A stretch of DNA of 64,000 bases, taken from contig CAWDBL010000020.1 of NCBI GenBank assembly GCA_963800505.1, forward strand, positions 186,001-250,000, in the 5' to 3' direction. The notes beneath the pieces were generated by a model. It was not told where the DNA came from and ran no database searches. It saw only the letters and a list, made by a program, of their open reading frames with translations. This document shows positions 62,744 through 64,000 of the stretch, piece after piece. Within the stretch, counting starts at the first letter, position 1, and each line of letters opens with the position of its first letter. A program made the position numbers and the translations under genes. Origin of the DNA: Fodinibacter sp963800505 (GTDB lineage Bacteria; Actinomycetota; Actinomycetes; Actinomycetales; Dermatophilaceae).

Positions 62744-63630
62744 CCAAGACCGCGTACGCGGCGTGGCAGACCGAGTCCGTGCAGGACCTCACGCCGCTGG
62801 TCGGGGTGGTGCAGGCCTGTCGTTTGGTCGGTCGTTCCCGGGCCACCCATCACCGTCACGCCCACCCCAAGGCGCGGGTGCATGGGCCACGGCGTCGGCC
62901 GGTGCATCCGGGCGAGCTGTGCGCCGTCGAGCGCGAGGAGATCCGCGCTGTGCTGAACAGGGACGCCTATGCGAACTCGTCGGTGACCCAGGTATGGGCG
63001 CGTGAGCTCGACGAGGGCCGCTACTGGTGCTCGGCGCGCACGATGTACCGCATCTTGGCCGCAGCCGGCATGGGTGGGGAGCGCCGCCGCCAGTCCACCC
63101 ACCCGCCACGAACGATCCGAGAGCTGGTCGCGACCTGCGCCAACGCCGTGTGGTCGTGGGATATCACGAAGATGCGGGGTCCGGGCAAGGGCAGCTGGTT
63201 CCACGCCTACGTGGTCATCGACATCTTCTCCCGTTACGTGCTGGGCTGGCGCATCGAACAGGTGGAGGACGGTGACCTGGCCGCGGACCTGGTGATCGAC
63301 ATCGTCGCCGAGCAGGGCACCGCACCGGGCTACCTGCACGCCGATGGTGGTGCCGCGATGACCTCGAAACCGTTGGCATCGCTGCTTGTCGACCTCGACG
63401 TCCGCCGGTCGCACAAACGGCCACGCACCAGCAATGACAACCCTTACAGCGAGTCGCAGTTCAAGACCATGAAGTACATGGCCGACTATCCCGACCGGTT
63501 CGCCAGCATCGGTCAAGCACGAGCTTGGATGGCGGCGTTCACGAGCTGGTACAACCACGAGCACCGCCATTCCGGTATCGCACTGCACACCCCCGCGTCG
63601 GTGCACTACGGCACGGCCGCCGACATCCGT
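62740..63630 (+). mobile_element. IS3 family transposase OrfB, 3' end replaced
   Basis: OrfB carries the DDE integrase core: VWSWDITKMRGPG (first Asp, near residue 143), YLHADGGAAM (second Asp) and SNDNPYSESQFKTMKY (Glu). The match continues to HTPASVHYGTAADIR, about 30-40 residues short of the usual end. From about 63630 the DNA is instead the antisense of another transposase, so the original stop and right inverted repeat are gone. The open frame runs on without a stop to the end of the window, through meaningless sequence. Confidence 0.85.
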
Positions 63631-64000
63631 GCCGCCTCACCCCGCACGGCGATCGCCATCTCGATCGCGGCGCCCGCCAGCGAGGCGTCGGGGTGGCGGG
63701 AGGTCGCCGCGCCGAGGAGCCGGCGGGAGTACAGGTCGATCACGGTCGCGAGGTACAACTTGCTCGAGGAGGTCGGGATCTCGGTGACGTCGCCGACCCA
63801 CTTGGTGTTGGCCCGCGAGGCGGTGAAGTCCCGCTTGACCAGGTCGGGGAACTTCGCCGCCGCCTTGTCCTGCTTGGTCAAGCCGTTGCGGCGCTCGACG
63901 ATTCGCGCGACCAGACCTTGTCGTCGCATCGAGTCCGCGACGCTCTTCTCGCTCACCGACCAGCCTGCCTCACGCAGATCCACCACCAGTCGCGGCGACC
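63606..64000 (-). mobile_element. second IS3-type transposase OrfB fragment, truncated at both ends
   Basis: Antisense reading from the window edge gives SPRLVVDLREAGWSVSEKSVADSMRRQGLVAR, then KWVGDVTEI with the first catalytic Asp, and YLATVIDLYSRRLLGAATS. The match is lost near 63630 (EMAIAVRG), where it meets the tail of the plus-strand IS3 OrfB; the stop at 63606 belongs to foreign sequence. The HTH-like start lies outside the window. It differs in sequence from the 62740 transposase, so a different IS3 subgroup is involved. Confidence 0.83.

Overview
The window is chromosomal DNA of a high-GC Gram-positive actinobacterium. Codon third positions are almost all G or C and GTG starts are common. 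It carries actinobacterial markers: a WhiB regulator, DUF3499, DUF5719, a TIGR03089 protein and the coenzyme F420 genes cofD and cofE. The order whiB - (cofD, cofE) - large glycosyltransferase - DUF5719 - zincin-like protein - DUF3499 - manB - SIS isomerase - ahcY resembles the whiB2-fbiAB-manB-sahH neighbourhood of mycobacteria. The style suggests a member of Micrococcales, perhaps Intrasporangiaceae, but that placement is inference.

Layout. 0-11.5 kb is a cell-surface polymer locus: two LCP ligase-type proteins, a LicD-like protein, a Wzm/Wzt-type ABC exporter, a GT-C membrane glycosyltransferase, three GT2 enzymes, DUF2304 and a Wzx/MATE-like flippase. 11.6-19.6 kb holds secreted cell-wall hydrolases: an amidase-SpoIID-FG-GAP protein and two close M15-like paralogues with different C-termini, flanking a 3-oxoacid CoA-transferase pair. 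19.5-25.8 kb has a TIGR03089 gene, a TagD-like cytidylyltransferase, a second membrane protein, a repeat-filled intergenic region, an inositol-phosphatase family enzyme and topoisomerase IB. 25.8-34.2 kb has a K+ channel with RCK domains, a small membrane protein, a second glycosyltransferase/flippase/methyltransferase cluster and an AlkA-type glycosylase. 34.3-52.3 kb is the conserved F420/whiB/manB/ahcY neighbourhood, with an AfsR-type regulator inserted in it. 52.3-64 kb is accessory: a degraded c-di-GMP gene pair bracketed by ahcY and a copied ahcY 3' end, a tandem pair of GT-C-like membrane proteins with GtrA, and a pile-up of broken insertion sequences (IS110 and two IS3 types).

How it works together. 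Most genes serve the envelope: making activated precursors (manB, tagD), assembling and exporting glycopolymers, ligating them to peptidoglycan (LCP) and remodelling the wall (amidase, M15-like, SpoIID). Six genes contain single-base-type frameshifts while their two halves keep good family sequence. This points either to indel errors in the assembly or to recent decay, and should be settled before any is called a true pseudogene.
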